Notes under the pieces: generated by a model
Database searches by the model: none
Told to the model about the DNA's origin: nothing
Seen by the model: only the letters and a program-made list of their open reading frames with translations
Shown here: one piece after another, positions 7,336-14,897 of the stretch
Layout of the letters: every line of letters starts with the position of its first letter
How positions within the stretch are numbered: position 1 is the stretch's first letter
Position numbers and translations under genes: made by a program
Source: UBA8437 sp963578885
GTDB taxonomy: Bacteria > Planctomycetota > Planctomycetia > Planctomycetales > Planctomycetaceae
Assembly (NCBI GenBank): GCA_963578885.1
Contig: CAUZEQ010000061.1
Coordinates: 1 to 19,184, forward strand
Length of the DNA stretch: 19,184 bases
Reading direction: 5' to 3'

Positions 7336-7521
7336 ATGGCCCGACAGGAATTCACGCCGTCGCCGTCCGAGATTCGACACGAGTGTGAGCGGATTCGCTC
7401 GGAATGGTCCGAAGATATGCTGTGGAAGCGATCGGGGCTGGAACACGTCAGGCACTGGATGCCGCCGATTGTCCACATCCCGCGGACTCATGAACTGATC
7501 GAGACGATCACCGACCCGTAG
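7336..7521 (+). CDS. Small conserved-looking hypothetical protein, 61 residues
   Basis: The start ATG at 7336 is set by GGAGG at 7323-7327, eight bases upstream, the clearest ribosome binding site in the window; an in-frame ATG earlier (7318) lies before this site and is rejected. The protein starts MARQEFTPSPSEIRHECERI and continues with an amphipathic, charged helix-like stretch (about residues 8-24), three Trp residues, and the Pro/His-rich segment WMPPIVHIPRTHELI. There is no signal peptide, membrane segment or Cys pair. I have a vague recollection of similar small planctomycete proteins with an SxxEIRxECxxIRxxWS-type start but cannot confirm it. Its last 14 bases overlap the end of the convergent cytochrome gene. 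A long structured leader suggests regulated, strong expression. Function unknown. Confidence 0.7.
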   Translation: MARQEFTPSPSEIRHECERIRSEWSEDMLWKRSGLEHVRHWMPPIVHIPRTHELIETITDP

Positions 7522-8785
7522 TCGGCCGTTCAGGAGGGTCCAGATGCACTTCGCTCTCTCGTATCACGCGTTGCACGTCTTCGAGACGATGACCAAACAA
7601 CTGGGCCTTTCCATCATGCATCAGGTGATACCACAACCTGCTGCGAACCGTCAGTGCCCCGGAGACCGTGCCCGGTTCGAAGGTGATCCGGTAGGAGTAG
7701 CGTCGAGTTTCACCTGGCCGGAGCCTGGTGTCGGGAGCCGGAGCGGCCTGAGGGTCGCGCCCGTGCTCGCGGTTGCCCATGTGCCGCCTCAACGTCTCCA
7801 CAATCGGCCACTGGGATAGGTCCTCCTGGGAATCCGCCTCGCCGTCGGCTTCCCCGTCGGCCTGCTGTGCGTGATCGTCCCCCCGGGTCCCAATCGGCTG
7901 ACCATCAGCTCCCCTCACCTCGGTCCTGACCGTCAGAAATCTCAGCTCCTCGCCTCCAGGCACCCGGTGCCCGACCCGCCCGGCCCTCAGCCTCACGGTC
8001 ACCTCAGCCACCCGTCCCGGCTCGATCCACCGGGCCTCCAGTTCCATCCCCACGGCCTGCCTGACCATCTTGTCGTCGTAGCCACCGGGCATCCGGTGTG
8101 CCCCTCGCGGCATATGACAGTCGTGGCACCGCGTCTCGACTCCCCCCTGGGCGCGGTACTCGAGAAACTCCTCGAGGCTGGCCTGCTGCAGTGCCCCGTG
8201 GAATCGATCGGGCAGGTCGATGTCCTTGAAGGCGAACTGGTGGCACCCGGCACAGAACTCGGCCTTGCCCAACGCCGGGTCCTGCCGCATCGCGTGCTCG
8301 GCGGTCCCCTTCTGAGTGACATGCGTGGCCACCACCACCCCGTCGCGAACATGGCAACTCAGGCAGTCCACGCCACTGGCAAGCCACTCGGGCTGATCCC
8401 GGTAGGCCTGGTCCAGGCCGGGGGGTTCGGAGGTGGGCAGCCCCGCGGCGGGGATCCGCGGCGCGTGGCAGTTCAGGCAGTACTGCAGCCGATTCGGCTC
8501 CTTATTGCCCTCCACCACCAGATACTCGACCTCGAAGTTGTGAGTCGACGCGGCCACGTTGTGACGGCTGCCCTGCCACTGCTCGAATTCCTGCTTGTGG
8601 CACGACCCGCACCAGGCGTTGGTCCAGCCAGCTGGTGCGTCGGTGACGACCGCGTCGAGCCCCTGGTTGAACAGGATCGTCGTTCGCGCCTCGGCCGGTG
8701 CCAACACACCACGCACCTGCCACCCGGCCAGGCCGAGGCCAGAGACCAACAGGACGACAATAGCTGGGACAATTCTTGATCGCAT
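7508..8785 (-). CDS. Pentaheme c-type cytochrome, exported
   Basis: The 425-residue protein starts with basic MRSR and a hydrophobic segment at about residues 5-22, a signal anchor or signal peptide, so it functions outside the inner membrane. Five covalent heme sites CxxCH are present at residues 59-63, 103-107, 141-145, 178-182 and 220-224, all in the first 225 residues. The remaining 200 residues are heme-free and look beta-rich; they include GRVGHRVPGGEELRFL, resembling the GHxxPTG segment that follows the heme part in several multiheme cytochromes, and a short ADGEADGEAD linker. The layout resembles cytochrome c554-like families. Likely role is electron transfer; partner unknown. The frame is open upstream to 9547, but that part is antisense to the SDR gene and lacks cytochrome features, so the start at 8785, before the signal sequence, is preferred. 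Confidence 0.87.
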   Translation of the reverse strand: MRSRIVPAIVVLLVSGLGLAGWQVRGVLAPAEARTTILFNQGLDAVVTDAPAGWTNAWCGSCHKQEFEQWQGSRHNVAASTHNFEVEYLVVEGNKEPNRLQYCLNCHAPRIPAAGLPTSEPPGLDQAYRDQPEWLASGVDCLSCHVRDGVVVATHVTQKGTAEHAMRQDPALGKAEFCAGCHQFAFKDIDLPDRFHGALQQASLEEFLEYRAQGGVETRCHDCHMPRGAHRMPGGYDDKMVRQAVGMELEARWIEPGRVAEVTVRLRAGRVGHRVPGGEELRFLTVRTEVRGADGQPIGTRGDDHAQQADGEADGEADSQEDLSQWPIVETLRRHMGNREHGRDPQAAPAPDTRLRPGETRRYSYRITFEPGTVSGALTVRSRLWYHLMHDGKAQLFGHRLEDVQRVIRESEVHLDPPERPTTGR

Positions 8786-8819
8786 GAATCCGAGACGTTC
8801 ATCATCCGGACCGCCCGCT

Positions 8820-8848
8820 TCGACTGTCAAGGACCCGCCGCGTATGAT
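8820..8848 (+). promoter_or_regulatory. Putative sigma-70 promoter for the second SDR gene
   Basis: TATGAT at 8843-8848 matches the -10 consensus in five of six positions. Seventeen bases upstream lies TCGACT (8820-8825), matching TTGACA in four of six. Transcription would begin near 8855, giving a leader of about 66 bases before the ATG at 8921. The site sits in the gap between the divergent cytochrome and SDR genes, where a promoter is expected. Confidence 0.5.
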
Positions 8849-8920
8849 GTCGGACCCTTGGCCCCGGTCCCCGTGCCCCGTGCACGATCCCTTGCCTGGT
8901 CCCCTGCCCGGAATCTCTCG

Positions 8921-9679
8921 ATGACCGAACACCTCTTTGATGTCTCCGAGAAGGTGGTGATCGTGACCGGCGCCAGCCGCGGCATCGGCCGAGCCGTTGC
9001 CGAGGGGTTCCTGGATCACGGCGCCCGAGTCGTTCTCAGTGCCCGCTCCGAGAGCCTCACCCCACAGGTCGCCTCCTACGACACAAACCACGCCCGAGCG
9101 GTGCGAGCCGACATGGCCGACGCGGAGTCGGGACGGCAGATCGTCGACGCCACGCTCGAAGCCTTCGGCCGCATCGACGTGCTGATCAACAACGCCGCGA
9201 TCACTCTGCCGGGGGCACCGCCGTATGACGACACCACCTGGCAAACCACTCTCGACGTGAACCTCAGCGGAGCCTTCCGCATGGCGCGGGCCGCGGCCGA
9301 GGCGATGGTCGACACCGGCGGAGGGTCGATCATCCACATCGCCAGCATCGCCGGCATCGTGGCCATGCCCGGCAACCCGTCCTATTCGGCCGCGAAGGCC
9401 GGCCTGAGACACCTCTCGAAGGCCATGGCCAACGACTTTGCTACCCGCAACGTCCGCATCAACACCGTCTGCCCCGGCTACATCGTCACCGACATGACCC
9501 GCGCCAGCTACGACGACCCGGACCGCCAGGCCGAACGCTCGTCGCACACCATGATGGGCCGCTGGGGTCAGCCCGAAGAACTGCTGGGCCCCTGCCTGTT
9601 CCTGGCCAGCGACGCGTCGAGCTACGTGACCGGCATCGACCTGATCGTCGACGGTGGCTGGACGGGCAAAGGGATGTGA
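8921..9679 (+). CDS. Short-chain dehydrogenase/reductase (SDR), classical type
   Basis: The protein has 252 residues with all classical SDR features: TGASRGIG at 16-23, NNAA at 90-93, N114, and the catalytic S142, Y155 and K159 (YSAAK). The C-terminal part VCPGYIVTDMT and the ending LASDASSYVTGIDLIVDGGW are typical of the 3-oxoacyl-ACP reductase/glucose dehydrogenase-like branch. The frame is open from 8858, but the ATG at 8921 gives the usual 10-15 residues before the first strand and fits the proposed promoter; there is no clear Shine-Dalgarno sequence. It is a different subgroup from the SDR at 4687-5421, with SAR rather than TGRR after the second strand. The substrate is not predictable. 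It diverges from the cytochrome gene and converges on the DUF1501 gene, with a large palindrome in between. Confidence 0.9.
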   Translation: MTEHLFDVSEKVVIVTGASRGIGRAVAEGFLDHGARVVLSARSESLTPQVASYDTNHARAVRADMADAESGRQIVDATLEAFGRIDVLINNAAITLPGAPPYDDTTWQTTLDVNLSGAFRMARAAAEAMVDTGGGSIIHIASIAGIVAMPGNPSYSAAKAGLRHLSKAMANDFATRNVRINTVCPGYIVTDMTRASYDDPDRQAERSSHTMMGRWGQPEELLGPCLFLASDASSYVTGIDLIVDGGWTGKGM

Positions 9680-9704
9680 ATCGCCCCTGGCCCGTCTGCG
9701 GCGG

Positions 9705-9908
9705 GTTGAAGAACTCGAACCCTGGGGTCAGATGCCGCCCACAGAAAGTCCCGCTCCACCCAGAACGGCACGCAAGCGGGGCCTGACCCCTTTTCAACGA
9801 GCACTCGTTGCAACTCGAAGAAGGGGTCAGGCCCCGCCTGCGAAACGCGACAGGTGGAGCAAACCCCGTTGTGGGCGGCGTCTGACCCCAGGGTTCGAGT
9901 TATTCAAC
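9705..9908. repeat. 204-base nested palindromic element, REP/MITE-like
   Basis: Three nested inverted repeats share one centre. The outer arms 9705-9743 and 9870-9908 match at 37 of 39 positions. A short middle pair GCTCCACC (9753-9760) and GGTGGAGC (9853-9860) is perfect. The inner arms 9776-9792 and 9821-9837 match at 17 of 17 and contain GGGGCCTGACCCC, itself a small palindrome. The centre holds CAACGAG/CTCGTTG (9795-9801 and 9804-9810). The core GGGGTCAG or its complement occurs four times. REP-type repeats of this general look are mobilised in trans by Y1 (IS200-like) REP-associated transposases; none is in the window. It lies between the ends of two convergent genes and could also act as a two-way transcription terminator. 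Confidence 0.8.
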
Positions 9909-9914
9909 AGGCCC

Positions 9915-11396
9915 CTAGGCCAGCATCTTCTCGACCACCGTGCCACCCACATCGGTCAGCCGGAAATCTCGGCCCTGGTGACGGTAGGTCAGCAGCTCGT
10001 GATCAAAACCCAGGCAGTGGAGCATCGTCGCCTGCAGGTCATGAGCGTGAACGGGATCCTCGGCCGGGTGATACCCCAACTCGTCGGTCTTTCCGATCAC
10101 CGTCCCCCCGCGGATGCCTCCGCCGTAGAACAGCATCGAGAACGCAAACCGGTGGTGATCGCGGCCCTCACTGCCCCTGGCCGGCGATCGACGGACCTCG
10201 TGCATCGGCGTCCGGCCAAACTCGCCGCCCCAGACAACCAGGGTGTCCTCGAGCAACCCCCGCTGGGCCAGGTCGGTGATCAGGCCGGCCGCCGGCAGAT
10301 CGGTCATGTCGCAGTTGGTCTTGAGGTTGGCGTTGAGGTTCGAGTGGTCGTCCCAGGTCGAATGGTACAACTGCACGAATCGGACACCTCGCTCGACCAT
10401 CCGCCGGGCCAGCAGGCAATTGGTGCCGAACCAGCGGGTCTTTTCGGTGTCGAGTCCGTAGAGCCTGTGAGTGGCCTGGGATTCGCCCGAAAAGTCCAGC
10501 AGTTCGGGACCGGCCGACTGCATCCGGTAGGCCAGCTCGTAGTTGGCCATCCGCGCAGCAATCTCGCGATCTCCGGTTCTCGCGAGCCTCAACCGGTTCA
10601 GATCGGCCACCGCGGCCAGCCGACCCGCCTGCACCCCGCGGGTCATTCCCTCGGGACTGTTCAGGTGCAGGATCGGATCGCCGCTGCTGCGGAACGTGGT
10701 CCCGCGGTAGATCGATGGCAGGAACCCGTTGGACCACAGCGATGCACCTCCGTCGACGCCGTGACCGGAATTGGAGAGCAGCACGACAAATCCGGGCATG
10801 TTGTCCGCGGCATTGCCCAGGCCCCAGCTGACCCACGACCCCAGCGACGGGTGCCCCCACTGGTTCGTGCCGCAGTTCATGATCAGCTGAGCCGGATGGT
10901 GATTGGCCACGTCGGTGTAGACGCTGCGGACCATGCAGGCATGATCAGCCACGCCGCCCAGGTGCGTGACGTAGTCGGAATACTCGGTACCCGATTCGCC
11001 GTAGTGACGGAAGGTGCGAGGTGAGGCGTAGACCTGGGCGCTGCCCTTGATCAGCGGGTCCTCGAGACCGTCCAGGAACGACTCGGGCACCGCCTGTCCG
11101 TTCAGCTTCTGCATCTCCGGCTTGGGATCAAAGAGATCCAGCTGGCTGGGGGCGCCGGCCATGAAGATGAAGATCACGTTGCGGGCCCGCACAGCGTGGT
11201 GGGGCGCTCGGCCAGCCAGCGGATGCGTGCGATCGGCTCCCAGGCCGTCTCGAGAGATCAGGTTCCCCAACGCAACCGTGCCCAGGCCACAGGCGGTCTG
11301 CTGCAGGAACAGCCGGCGGTCCAGCGACCGCGACAGCAGGTCGGGCATGTGAGGCATGTGAGGCATGTGGGGCGAGTCGAAAACGTCAACGGGCAC
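9915..11396 (-). CDS. DUF1501 family exported protein
   Basis: The protein has up to 493 residues. Near the N-terminus LDRRLFLQQTACGLGTVAL resembles a twin-arginine signal, with RR, a following FL and a hydrophobic stretch, so export by Tat is likely. The body begins with VRARNVIFIFMAGAPSQLDLFDPKPE, the hallmark of DUF1501, whose fold resembles alkaline phosphatases and sulfatases; VWGGEFGRTP, GGGIRGGTVIG and HAHDLQATMLHCLG follow. The start is uncertain: GTG at 11396 lies four bases after the upstream stop, but ATG codons at 11366, 11357 and 11348, within a 9-base repeat encoding HMPHMPHMP, would also leave the Tat signal intact; none has a good ribosome binding site. It pairs with the DUF1549/DUF1553 gene directly upstream, the usual planctomycete arrangement. 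Function unproven. Confidence 0.9.
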   Translation of the reverse strand: MPVDVFDSPHMPHMPHMPDLLSRSLDRRLFLQQTACGLGTVALGNLISRDGLGADRTHPLAGRAPHHAVRARNVIFIFMAGAPSQLDLFDPKPEMQKLNGQAVPESFLDGLEDPLIKGSAQVYASPRTFRHYGESGTEYSDYVTHLGGVADHACMVRSVYTDVANHHPAQLIMNCGTNQWGHPSLGSWVSWGLGNAADNMPGFVVLLSNSGHGVDGGASLWSNGFLPSIYRGTTFRSSGDPILHLNSPEGMTRGVQAGRLAAVADLNRLRLARTGDREIAARMANYELAYRMQSAGPELLDFSGESQATHRLYGLDTEKTRWFGTNCLLARRMVERGVRFVQLYHSTWDDHSNLNANLKTNCDMTDLPAAGLITDLAQRGLLEDTLVVWGGEFGRTPMHEVRRSPARGSEGRDHHRFAFSMLFYGGGIRGGTVIGKTDELGYHPAEDPVHAHDLQATMLHCLGFDHELLTYRHQGRDFRLTDVGGTVVEKMLA

Positions 11397-11400
11397 GGTG

Positions 11401-13665
11401 TCAGTCTCGAGTGATGAACTCGTGGAGATTCATGTAGACGCTGGCAACGACCACCCACGCAGCCGCCTCGTCGGGGGCCGCCTGGCTCGAAGCAACTCCC
11501 GCCACGCGACCAGCCGATTCGGCCGCCTCGCCGCTGGTGAACCGCTGACGCTGTGAGGCCAACAAGAGCGCCAATCGATCCAGCTCCGCGGCTTCCGCCT
11601 CGCGAGACACGCACCTTTGCATCAGCCACCTGAACCGGCCGGTGTCGTCGGCGGGGCCCTGTTGCAGCACCAGGGCGGCCAGCGATTGAGCACACTCGAA
11701 GAAGACCGGATCGTTGAGCAGCGTCAGAGCCTGCAGGGGGGTGTTGGAGCGTTCTCGGTGAGTGCAGATCTTGCCGGGACTGGGAGCGTCGAAGGTCTTG
11801 CCCTGGGCAAAGGGAGTCGTCCGCTGGATGAACGTGTAGATCGCACGACGGTACCGGTCTGGTCCCGTGCTCGACTTCCAGCTGTTCCCGTACGCCTCGC
11901 TCGTAACGCTTTCCGGCTGAGGCGGCCGGACACTGGGACCGCCCACCCGACGACTCAACAGGCCCGAGACCTGAAGTGCGATGTCGCGGATCACCTCGGC
12001 GGAAGCCCGTTTCGAGAGCTGACGAGCCAGCAGCCGGTTGGCCGGATCGATCGTCTCGAGCTCGGGACGCGCCAGCGAACTCTGGCGATAGGTGGCACTG
12101 GTGACGATCAGCCGGTGTGTCCGCTTGATCGACCAGCCCCGGTCACGGAACCCTGCGGCCAGCCAATCGAGCAATCGAGGATGAGACGGGACTTCGCCGC
12201 GGACGCCGAAGTCGTCTGCCGAGCGGACCAGGCCGGTGCCGAAGAAGTGCTGCCACATGCGGTTGACGGCAACCCGTGAGGTCAGCGGATGGTTCGGTGA
12301 GACCAGCCAGCGGGCCAGTGCGAGCCGGTTGCGGCTGTTGGGACCGGGTAGCGGAGGCAGGACCGCCGGAGCAATGGCGTCGACCGACTCGCCCCGGACC
12401 CGGAAATCGCCTCGAAAATGAATGAACGCCTGCCGGGGAATCGTCGCCTCACGCATCACCGCCGCCCGGGTGGGCCAGGGCACGTTGGCCCGCAACGCGT
12501 CGAGCTTGCCCTTGAGTTCTCCGAGCTTCAGAGACTTGAACTTGGCCGAATCGATCAGGTCGCCGTGAGACAGGAAGTACAGCAGCAGCCGGTCCTTTTC
12601 GTCACGGGTCCGCAGGTGTACGTCCCGCTTGACGATCTCCCAACCCTCCAGCTGCCCTTCACCCAACTGGCCGCCCCAGATCAGCCCGAGCACCTCCCAG
12701 CGACGGTCCCAGCGGAAGTCGCGGCCCGGACGGGCACCCGCTTCGAGCAGGCGTGCCTCCCAGCGTGCCTGCAGCACGGCCAGCTCGGCGGAGATCGGTT
12801 TCAGCAGCTCGTCCCGCTTGCGGTCGTAAACGGCCAGGGCGGTTTCGTACGGATCCGACTGGCCGGGCAGGGGTGCATAGAGATTCACCTCGTCGGCGGT
12901 GTTCAGGAAGGCGTACAGCCCGAAGAACTCGCGTTGCAAGACCTGGTCGTACTTGTGGTCGTGGCACCGAGCACATCCGACGGTCAGGCCCAGCCAGGCG
13001 GCGGAGACCATTTCGGTGCGGTCGATGATCTGCTTGACCCGGAACTCCTCGGGATCGGCACCACCCTCGCGGTTACTCAGCGTCTGGCGCAGGAACCCGG
13101 TGCCGAGCCTGTCTTCGAGAGTCGCCCGGGGGATCAGGTCTCCGGCGAGTTGCCTGGTGGTCAGCACGTCAAACGGCGTGTCGGCGTTGAGCTGTTCGAC
13201 GAGCCATTGCCGGTACCGCCAGGCCACGGGTCGCAACTGGTCGGTCAGGTAGCCGTCGCTGTCGGCGTAGTGCGTGAGGTCCATCCATTCGCGAGCGAAG
13301 TGTTCACCGTAGTGCGGGCTGCCCAGCAGGCGGTCGACCACGCGTTCCCAGGCCCCCCCTCGGCGATCGGCCACAAACCGAGCCACCTCGGTCGGCTCGG
13401 GCAACAGGCCGGTCAGGTCGAGAGTCACGCGTCGGATCAGCGTGGCCCGGTCGGCCGACGGGGCCGCTTTGATGCTCAGTTTCGCGAGACGACTCAGCAC
13501 GAAACGATCGATCGGATTGGCCACCGCCGAGGTCCCGGACACCTCCGGCGGCACAACGACCCCCAGGGGCTGGTAGGACCAGTGCGGCGGCGTGCCCGGA
13601 TCGGGCTCGGCCGAGAAGACGACCGGGCAGAACAGGACGACCGAGAGAATCGAGCGGATCAGCAT
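11401..13665 (-). CDS. DUF1549/DUF1553 (PSCyt2-PSD1) secreted protein
   Basis: The start at 13665 is chosen because MLIRSILSVVLFCPVVFSAE is a clear signal peptide; the frame stays open 42 bases further but adds only a weak extension. The 754-residue protein begins after the signal with a DUF1549 (PSCyt2) domain at about 50-255: IDRFVLSRL, RRVTLDLTGLLPEP, WMDLTHYADSDGY and GCARCHDHKYD, where C231-H235 is a heme-type CxxCH. DUF1553 (PSD1) follows in the second half with NRLALARWLVSPNHPLTSR, NRMWQHFFGTGLV and HRLIVTSATYRQS. The N-terminal PSCyt1 cytochrome domain found in many relatives is absent. These proteins are abundant in planctomycetes and are thought to act in the periplasm, perhaps with glycan or sulfated-sugar use, but no activity is established. 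It is coupled to the DUF1501 gene. Confidence 0.92.
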   Translation of the reverse strand: MLIRSILSVVLFCPVVFSAEPDPGTPPHWSYQPLGVVVPPEVSGTSAVANPIDRFVLSRLAKLSIKAAPSADRATLIRRVTLDLTGLLPEPTEVARFVADRRGGAWERVVDRLLGSPHYGEHFAREWMDLTHYADSDGYLTDQLRPVAWRYRQWLVEQLNADTPFDVLTTRQLAGDLIPRATLEDRLGTGFLRQTLSNREGGADPEEFRVKQIIDRTEMVSAAWLGLTVGCARCHDHKYDQVLQREFFGLYAFLNTADEVNLYAPLPGQSDPYETALAVYDRKRDELLKPISAELAVLQARWEARLLEAGARPGRDFRWDRRWEVLGLIWGGQLGEGQLEGWEIVKRDVHLRTRDEKDRLLLYFLSHGDLIDSAKFKSLKLGELKGKLDALRANVPWPTRAAVMREATIPRQAFIHFRGDFRVRGESVDAIAPAVLPPLPGPNSRNRLALARWLVSPNHPLTSRVAVNRMWQHFFGTGLVRSADDFGVRGEVPSHPRLLDWLAAGFRDRGWSIKRTHRLIVTSATYRQSSLARPELETIDPANRLLARQLSKRASAEVIRDIALQVSGLLSRRVGGPSVRPPQPESVTSEAYGNSWKSSTGPDRYRRAIYTFIQRTTPFAQGKTFDAPSPGKICTHRERSNTPLQALTLLNDPVFFECAQSLAALVLQQGPADDTGRFRWLMQRCVSREAEAAELDRLALLLASQRQRFTSGEAAESAGRVAGVASSQAAPDEAAAWVVVASVYMNLHEFITRD

Positions 13666-13708
13666 CGCCCCGATTCTACCCGCCACGGCCGCTGCGATTC
13701 CCGGCACG

Positions 13709-13736
13709 GTCGCGGAATTCGTGAGAATTCCGCGAC
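13709..13736. repeat. 12-bp stem, 4-base loop hairpin with GAATTC in the stem
   Basis: GTCGCGGAATTC (13709-13720) and GAATTCCGCGAC (13725-13736) are perfect complements around GTGA. It lies in the 81-base gap between the FmdB-type gene and the DUF1549/DUF1553 gene. No T-run follows on either strand, so it is not a standard terminator, though such a stem could still block or process transcripts from the chaperone side. The core matches that of the weaker hairpin at 267-286. Confidence 0.65.
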
Positions 13737-13746
13737 GAGGACCGCT

Positions 13747-14094
13747 TTACGAATCCGACGAATCCGAGGAACTCGACGACGACCCCGAATCCGACTTGGA
13801 CTTGGAATCCGACTTGGAATCGGACTTCGAGCTGCTCGAATCCGACGAGGACTTTTCGGATTCGGACTTCTGGGCCTGTTGGTCGGCCTTGGCGTCGTCC
13901 TTGTACGACTGGCTGCGGTAGTCGGTCTGGTAGAAGCCCGAGCCCTTGAAGATGATGCCCGCGCCCGGCCCGATCAGCCGCTTGGCCCTCAGCCGTCCGC
14001 ACTCGGGACACTTCCGCTTCGGGTTGTCCTTCATTTGCTGGAACAACTCCCAGAGGTGACCGCACTCGCGACACTCGTAATCATAAGTCGGCAT
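13747..14094 (-). CDS. FmdB-type zinc-ribbon protein with Ser/Asp/Lys-rich tail
   Basis: The 115-residue protein begins MPTYDYECRECGHLWE, the signature of FmdB/CxxC_CXXC_SSSS small zinc-ribbon regulators. Four Cys (C8, C11, C29, C32) form the zinc site, and IGPGAGIIFKGSGFYQTDY at about 41-59 is the typical end of the conserved part. From about residue 68 on, the chain is almost only Ser, Asp and Lys with some Glu and Gly, a long disordered tail, coded by degenerate repeats of a GAATCCGACTTG-like unit. The family is widespread and often annotated as transcriptional regulator, with little proof. Its ATG overlaps the grpE stop as TGATG, so it is translated with the chaperone genes; a role in stress response or in sensing zinc or redox state is an inference from that. 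Confidence 0.88.
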   Translation of the reverse strand: MPTYDYECRECGHLWELFQQMKDNPKRKCPECGRLRAKRLIGPGAGIIFKGSGFYQTDYRSQSYKDDAKADQQAQKSESEKSSSDSSSSKSDSKSDSKSKSDSGSSSSSSDSSDS

Positions 14095-14801
14095 CAGTTC
14101 TCCTCGCTCGGCTCACCGTCCCCGTCGGAGGGCTCCTCGGCTATCTGTTGTTCAGCCTCCTCGGCCGTCTCCTGCTCAGGCTCCTCGACCTCCGACTCGG
14201 TCTGTGTGGCCGCCATCGTCACGATCACCTTGGCCGGCCGCACCACTCGCTCGCCGATCCGGAACCCCTGCTCGACCTCTTCGATCACAGTCATCGGCTC
14301 GTGCTCGTCGCTGGGGACCTGCTGAATCGCCTCGTGCACGCCCGGATCGAAGGCCTCACCGATGGCCGGGATCGGCTCGACCCCATGCCGGGCCAGCACG
14401 CCGATGACCTGTTCGAGGACCATGCGGACCCCCGCCACGAGGTCGGCAGCGGCTTCGTGGGATTCGGCCGCCTGGATCGCCCGCTGCAGGTTGTCGAGTC
14501 CCGGCAGGAGGTCTCGGGCCAGGGGCAGAGCCTGGAACGTCCGCGCCTCGTCCATCTCCCGCTGAACCCGGCGGCGGTAGTTTTCGAGGTCGGCCAGCGA
14601 CCTCTGCCACTTCCCGAAGTTGTCGTCGCGTTCGGTTCGAGTCGCCTCGAGTTGTTCATCGAGGGACAACTCCGAGAGTGCCTCACCGATCGCTTCGGCC
14701 TGGTCCGCTTCATCGGAGCTCGATTCCTCGACCGCTTCGTCGTCGGGGAGATCATCGGAGGCCGGGTCGGCTTCGAATTCGTCGCGTGTGTCGTCGGTCA
14801 T
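14094..14801 (-). CDS. grpE: GrpE, nucleotide exchange factor of DnaK
   Basis: GrpE releases ADP from DnaK so that the chaperone can let go of its client. This 235-residue protein has a very acidic N-terminal tail (about 1-40), a long helical coiled-coil region at about 40-105 with the family segment NFGKWQRSLADLENYRRRVQ, then the four-helix part with LLPGLDNLQRAI, and the C-terminal beta domain with FDPGVHEAIQQV, EEVEQGFRIGERVVRPAKVIV. The last 30 or so residues are again acidic (Glu-rich) and extend past the usual end near VIV. It follows dnaJ by 96 bases on the same strand, and its stop overlaps the next start. DnaK itself is not in this window. Confidence 0.94.
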   Translation of the reverse strand: MTDDTRDEFEADPASDDLPDDEAVEESSSDEADQAEAIGEALSELSLDEQLEATRTERDDNFGKWQRSLADLENYRRRVQREMDEARTFQALPLARDLLPGLDNLQRAIQAAESHEAAADLVAGVRMVLEQVIGVLARHGVEPIPAIGEAFDPGVHEAIQQVPSDEHEPMTVIEEVEQGFRIGERVVRPAKVIVTMAATQTESEVEEPEQETAEEAEQQIAEEPSDGDGEPSEEN

Positions 14802-14897
14802 GGCGTTTCTACCGGAATTGTCAGGATCGGATCAGTGTCCTGCCAGCGTGGGCTTGCCTGCTCGGTTGTTTTGCAGAGTTCGTGCTCGCTGTGCGGT

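Noticed and set aside
8786..9547. Upstream extension of the cytochrome frame by 254 codons
   Set aside because: It is antisense to the SDR gene, lies before a clear signal sequence, and contains no heme motif.
9654..11024. + strand open frame of 456 codons covering the palindrome and the DUF1501 gene
   Set aside because: It is antisense to the DUF1501 coding region, which shows clear family motifs, and its own translation shows none.
12418..14325. Long + strand open frame of 635 codons opposite the DUF1549/DUF1553, FmdB and grpE genes
   Set aside because: It runs across several well-supported - strand genes and has low-complexity Arg/Gly/Gln-rich sequence without any recognisable domain, as expected for a shadow frame in GC-rich DNA.
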